A stretch of DNA of 64,000 bases from Anaspis maculata (lineage: Eukaryota > Arthropoda > Insecta > Coleoptera > Scraptiidae), in the NCBI GenBank assembly GCA_949128115.1, contig OX421965.1, positions 28,701,681 to 28,765,680 on the forward strand, written 5' to 3'. The position numbers were made by a program, and so were the translations under genes. Shown here in pieces: positions 59,584 through 64,000 of the stretch; position 1 is the first letter of the stretch; every line of letters starts with the position of its first letter. The notes under the pieces are model-generated. The model was not told the origin of the DNA and made no database searches. It was given only the letters and a program-made list of their open reading frames with translations.

Positions 59584-60566
59584 TGGATCTCGTCTTATCT
59601 TGCCCGACGATCTCAATCGGTTTGCCATGGTTCCACCACGTCTTCTCCGCTCCTGGTTGATCATGGAGTTCCCCAAGGTTCCGTGCTTGGACCGACACTG
59701 TTTCTGATTTATATCAATGACTTACCTTTCGAACATGCCGATGGAGCCATCAGGTTGTTCGCTGATGACACAGTTCTATGCAGTTCGGCTCCAGGACTTG
59801 AGGATGCTGTCTGTCTCGACGCCAGTTTGCGAGGGCTAGCTACACGTTGGTTTGCTTCGAATAGGCTGAGCCTTAATAATGACAAATCTGCTAGTGTTTT
59901 GTTTACTTTGAATAGAGTCGGTGATGTGGACCTGGAGGGATCGGCTAAGTTTCTGGGACTGCACGTAGACTCCAGACTGTTGTGGGACAAATATGGTGAT
60001 GTTTTGGGGACCAAGTTGTCAAGACAAATTTACTTGCTGCGTAGTATCTCGAACTGTGTGTCGGGCTCTGTATTGCGTAACGCTTATTTTTCTGTCATTG
60101 AGACTCACTTGTCGCATGCGTTAGTTGTATGGGGCCACTCGTCGGTGAGATCCTACATTTTCCGTTTACAAAGAAGAGCTCTTCGTGTTGTTGCATGTAT
60201 TGGCTACAGAGACGATTGCCGGCCACATTTTGTCAGACTGAAAATCATGACCTTGCCTTGCCTTTATATCTTCCAGTGCTTGGTCCACGTCAAAAACAAC
60301 TTATCGGAGTACTCCGCGAATTCGGATATCCATGTGCACGATACAAGGAATAAGCAGCTTTTGCGTCCAGCTCCTCTGCGGCTTACCCGGTCTCGGATGG
60401 CCAGTAATTATCATGCCATGCCATCAGATTCTTCAATAAAGTCCCAGATGAGGTCAAAGAATTACCTTTATTGTCATTCAAAAGCCATGTCAAGAAACTG
60501 TTGATCAAGGAGGCTTACTACTCGTGGGACGAGTTTCTCAACTCCGACCACAACGCTTTTTTGTAA
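59584..60566 (+). pseudogene. LINE 1 reverse transcriptase, C-terminal piece
   Basis: Resumes with SYLARRSQS and DHGVPQGSVLGPTLFLIYI (block B), then LFADDTVLC (catalytic FADD) and FLGLHVDSRLLW. A frameshift near 60415 separates the SNYHAM part from the conserved tail (FFNKVPDEVKELPLLSF, then YYSWDEFLNSDH), which ends at TAA 60564-60566. Confidence 0.8.
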
Positions 60567-60715
60567 TTGTACGTTGTTTCAGAACTTTGTTGCATATAAT
60601 GTGTTTTCTGTTTTTGTATTTTATGTTTTACATAATTTTCGGTGAGACGGAAGATCAGCCGTTGAGCTGAATCTCACCTTTTGTGTACCTTTTACACAAT
60701 AAATTATTTATTATT

Positions 60716-60987
60716 CTTATTCTTAGTGTCTGTTTTGTCATTTGAGTCACTATTATTCTGCCTCGTTCTTTATTGGGTATCTTTCACGAAAAGTGTATTC
60801 GTACCACTGGGCCCTTTGAACAATCGCGTTGTGATCCCGGCAAACGGAGAGCCATACCTGGTGGGTCAGATCTAGAAACTTACGACTGAGTTTCCTATAC
60901 ATTCATAAATCTCCAAGCTGATGATGTTAACCGGGTCCAGATACTTGACGACAGGACCTTTAAGATAGGAAATTTTTGAAATGAATA
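60716..60987. other. Short intergenic gap
   Basis: Nothing identifiable. Confidence 0.3.
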
Positions 60988-61783
60988 GGGTGTTTTCACT
61001 GTACCAAAGATCCCTCAAAATTACACATAACTATGTACTAATACATATATGTGAAAGCTTGAATAAGTTGTTACTGCATACAAAATATTAATTGGTTAAA
61101 TATTTGAGGAATAAAATCACTTGACATTCGAATTTTCAAATTACTTTCAAAGCGCAGTTTGAGTCAAGTTGCGGTGGTAATGAAGTCATCAATTTCATTC
61201 AAGTTATGACTGACATATAATGTCATGTTAACGTCGTCTAAATGGAGAGTGTAGGTAGGTACTTGCCCAGTAATTACTTGTGATAATACTGATAAAGAAC
61301 CCCCACTCCTCGCACTTGTTGAACGGACATGGTGGGCGTCTAACCAAAGTATCCTCCACGTAGTAATTTATCCTGAAGACAGCCAGTGATCTTCGCAACA
61401 CGACAAGTGTTTGATTAAGGAGGATCATGCTGAGGGGGTGTGAACTATTGTATTTTTGAAACTGATCAACTTTCGGGAACATTCAGGAACAATTTTGATG
61501 GGGCACTTTCCGAGGTGTTTCTATACCGAGGCACAAAATACCACCTATTTCTTTAAGATCTGTTATTGCAGAAGTTTGATGACAACATCTAACGTCGAGC
61601 TGACATTCAAAGCCATCACGACGAAGGGCCGGCTGTCGGGTAGCGAGTGATGACGTCACATAATATTTTTGCCAGGAAAAATTTTTGTTCCAGGAATTTT
61701 TTTGGCAAAACTAAATTTACTTGTAGGATACAGACCCCAAGTACTTTCTATTTTTCAATTAATAAAAAATTGTGAAAACACCC
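60988..61783. mobile_element. 796-bp TA-target element
   Basis: GGGTGTTTTCAC..GTGAAAACACCC ends stand between TA (60986-60987, 61784-61785). No transposase; the only frames (64 and 84 codons) have no motif. Confidence 0.7.
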
Positions 61784-62067
61784 TATATTGTTCGGGCTTG
61801 AAGTAGTACATATAGTATATTTATTTGCGGTTCACGGTGAAAATAGATGAGACAATAAAGACAAGCCATATCAAATCCCTTTCTCAACAGACAAAAGAGA
61901 GCCACAGCCCAAAAGAAGCACCAGCCTCGGCGTCATCCTTGGCGTCATCACTGAAAAAGGAGCTCCATGAAGAAGCGTACTACTCACCGTACACATCGGC
62001 CCTCGAATCTTAGATTGTAAGGGAAATGTGGAACACAAAAAAGAAACAAATCAAAAGATCAGTTTTT

Positions 62068-62385
62068 CAGTGTCTAGAAGCTGGGCCTAACCATAATGAC
62101 CTCAACACTAACACAAATGATGAAACTGGTTGAACCACAAAAAGAATTTTGAACCACGGCATCCAGTCAAGATGTAGAATCAAGTGTTCTTCAGAGGGTG
62201 GGGTGTTGCGACTTCTGAAATAATGAGGGGAAACTCATCTCTCAGCAAACAGTTTAGATAACTTAGATATTTTAGCTTGCAGTATGGAGCAAGGACTAGG
62301 TATAGGATCGAGCCAGAGCCATTGTTTAACCACTTTGAATTGTAGATACATATACTGGTCACAATTTGAAGTGGGTCACCCAAAA
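62068..62385 (-). repeat. Dispersed repeat family C, copy 2
   Basis: Reverse-complement match to 26040-26348, with the same cagtgtctagaa..gggcc end. The last ~30 bases overlap the start of the next element. Confidence 0.5.
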
Positions 62386-63617
62386 ATTTGCTCGGTTTTT
62401 AATCTCTGTCAATCACTTGAAAATCATCAGATTTTGAAATAACTTACACCAACTTCAAGATAAATCTTCCTAATTTCATCATCTGCGAATGCTTGTTAGC
62501 TTGTGATAGCGATGTGCTTAATACAGGGTGGTAAAGGATACCTTGCAATTTGGTCCTTTTTTGAAATGGTGCAGGAACTTTTGTGGCCACCCTATTATTT
62601 TGATATTTGCTGTATGCGGTAGTCAATAGTATCATATCCCTGTATATGAGGAACTCATATTTTCTTAGTTTGATGCTCTACGTTGCTTAGTTACGAAAAT
62701 ATGTTTTCCCCCCTTATTTAGTTACTTCATCACGTTAATTTATGAGAACTTTTTTTTATTATATTTGAATTATGACCAATGAAAATTAACGGGGCAAAAT
62801 ATTTCAATAGAGAGTTGGACCTCGTTTGGATCACACTACTTTTTGGTAGGATCTGAATATACCTTTGAACAGGTTATTGATAGTTGCCACAGGAATTTCT
62901 TTCCACTTCGCGGTTAGAGCATCCAATAAGTTCTTGCTTTGTGGTGAGTTGTACTGGTAGTGCTGACAGTCTTCTTCGGAGAGCATCTCATATGTGCTCA
63001 ATTGGATTGATATCGGGCGAGAAGTTTAGCCATATCAGTGAGTTGATTTAATTATTCACGAAAGATTCTTTCCTAATATTGACATGTTACATTTGTTATT
63101 ATTGTTATTGTTCGAATTTTCAGCGTCATTTCTGCTAAACTCAGAGAAAAACTGTTATAACAACATAATTACCTGTTAAATTATCCGACTCAACTTGAAT
63201 ACCTACTTGATTAAATATATAAAGTCACCTGTAAAAATTAAAAGTAGTGCAGCGCGAAAAAGCACCTCATGAAAAAAAAATCGTATTTCCGTAACTATGC
63301 AACCTGGAGCATCAAGCTGAGGAACAATGAGTTCCTCATACTATTGGTTACCAAATACAGCAAAATCCAAAATTACAGGGTGGCCACAAAAGTTCCTGTA
63401 CCATTGCAAAAAAGTACAAATTTACCATGCTTTCTTTATTACCCTGTATTAAACATATCGCTGTCACAAGCCAACAATCACTTGCAGCTGGTGAAAGTAG
63501 AAGGATTTATCTTGAAGCTGGTGTAAGTTATTTCAAAATTCGATGATTTCCAAGAGATTGGCAGAGATTAAAAACCGACTAATTTTTTGGGTGACCCACT
63601 TCAAATTGTGACCAGTA
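62353..63617. mobile_element. 1.27-kb TA-target element with long inverted arms
   Basis: TACTGGTCACAATTTGA and its inverted partner lie between TA (62351-62352, 63618-63619). Arms of about 370 bp are inverted copies (cacccaaaaaatt.g, ggtggccacaaaagttcctg), around a ~550-bp AT-rich centre without coding capacity. Confidence 0.7.
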
Positions 63618-63712
63618 TAGATGTCAATTGAATAATGTTATGTTGAAACTTATAACAAAAAATTGCGAACACAAAGCGGTCGCAGATAGCCTCAGCTACT
63701 CCATATCGATGG

Positions 63713-63913
63713 TGTCGTTACGTAAAGGCGTATCTCAAATTGGCATTTTTTGCCTGTAATTTCTCAAAACTCAAAGTGGCTTATCTTCTCATTATTTCCG
63801 ATATAGAGTAGCCAGAAAATAATGTGAGTTCAGTTTCAGTATGAAGAAGTTTTGAAAAATGATATGCAAAAAATGCCGACTTTGTGATACGTCTTTGTCT
63901 TTACGTAACGACA
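63713..63913. repeat. 201-bp TGTCGTTACGTAAAG foldback
   Basis: TGTCGTTACGTAAAG begins the left end and is inverted at the right end, followed inward by gtatc.caaa blocks on both sides. It is a small MITE; the target duplication is unclear. Confidence 0.6.
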
Positions 63914-64000
63914 CAGTTGATACCTAACCTACGAGTATATGGCGAGGTTTGGACAAAGCTGAAGTGAAAACTAGATATCAAGAAATACGAATTCAGACGC

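Larger units (their letters stand above)
54635..60715 (+). mobile_element. Jockey-like LINE, interrupted twice
   Basis: The 5'-truncated non-LTR retrotransposon survives in three pieces: 54635-55131, 57660-57935 and 59584-60715. The first break is the TA palindrome 55133-57659, the second the antisense LINE 57936-59583. It has a reverse transcriptase but no endonuclease part. The 3' end has a stem-loop (about 60642-60679) and CAATAAATTATTT followed by a TTATTC tail, typical of non-LTR 3' ends. Confidence 0.8.

Noticed and set aside
1..64000. Search for a bacterial-type operon, toxin or defence system
   Set aside because: No polycistronic gene order or prokaryotic signals; all recognisable genes are animal genes or eukaryotic transposons.

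Overview
The window is eukaryotic, almost certainly insect (at least arthropod). The signs are AT-rich DNA, three introns of 54-58 nt with GT..AG borders in one gene, an H2.0/HLX-type homeobox gene whose halves lie about 22 kb apart, a TTC25/ODAD4 axoneme gene, and a dense mix of jockey-like LINEs, hAT, PIF/Harbinger and TA-target DNA elements. There are no operons, Shine-Dalgarno sites, CRISPR arrays or phage genes, and I could not assign a species.

Layout. At the left edge is the last coding exon of an unidentified + strand gene (330-692). Repeat-bearing intergenic DNA follows to 9.5 kb, with a 611-bp TTAA-flanked inverted-repeat element and several foldbacks. TTC25 (9584-11838, minus) has four exons and encodes an outer-dynein-arm docking protein. 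From 12.7 to 15.2 kb a palindromic element is split by a hAT element with a perfect 8-bp target duplication. From 17.3 to 18.9 kb a TIR element with 8-9 bp target duplications carries the first two coding exons of a BEN-protein-like gene. From 19.3 to 20.0 kb lies a frameshifted pseudogene of a repetitive, PIN-like insect gene family.

H2.0 (minus) starts at 43367 and ends at 20703. Exon 1 has a Groucho-binding-type motif and exon 2 has the whole homeodomain. The ~21.9-kb intron is full of repeats: two copies of a ~1-kb dispersed repeat in direct orientation, a degenerate 24-bp minisatellite, a 2.7-kb palindrome that took two further insertions in one arm, and a PIF/Harbinger deletion derivative that keeps the N-terminal part of its transposase.

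Upstream of H2.0 (43.4-64 kb) I found no host gene. The DNA is a stack of mobile elements: TA-flanked long-TIR elements at 45.98-46.73, 46.87-48.13, 60.99-61.78 and 62.35-63.62 kb, a TIR element filled with ~265-bp tandem repeats (48.46-49.92), a second hAT element (50.87-52.15), and a nested block (54.6-60.7) in which a jockey-like LINE is interrupted by a TA-target palindrome, itself interrupted by a smaller TA element, and then by an antisense LINE.

The host genes share no evident pathway: TTC25 works in motile axonemes and H2.0 is a transcription factor. Much of the value of the window is in its transposon layering, where several target duplications and empty sites can be read directly. 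I found nothing resembling a new defence or enzymatic system. The most unusual items are the BEN-like gene fragment inside a transposon, the satellite-filled TIR element, and the near-perfect palindromes inside a developmental gene's intron.
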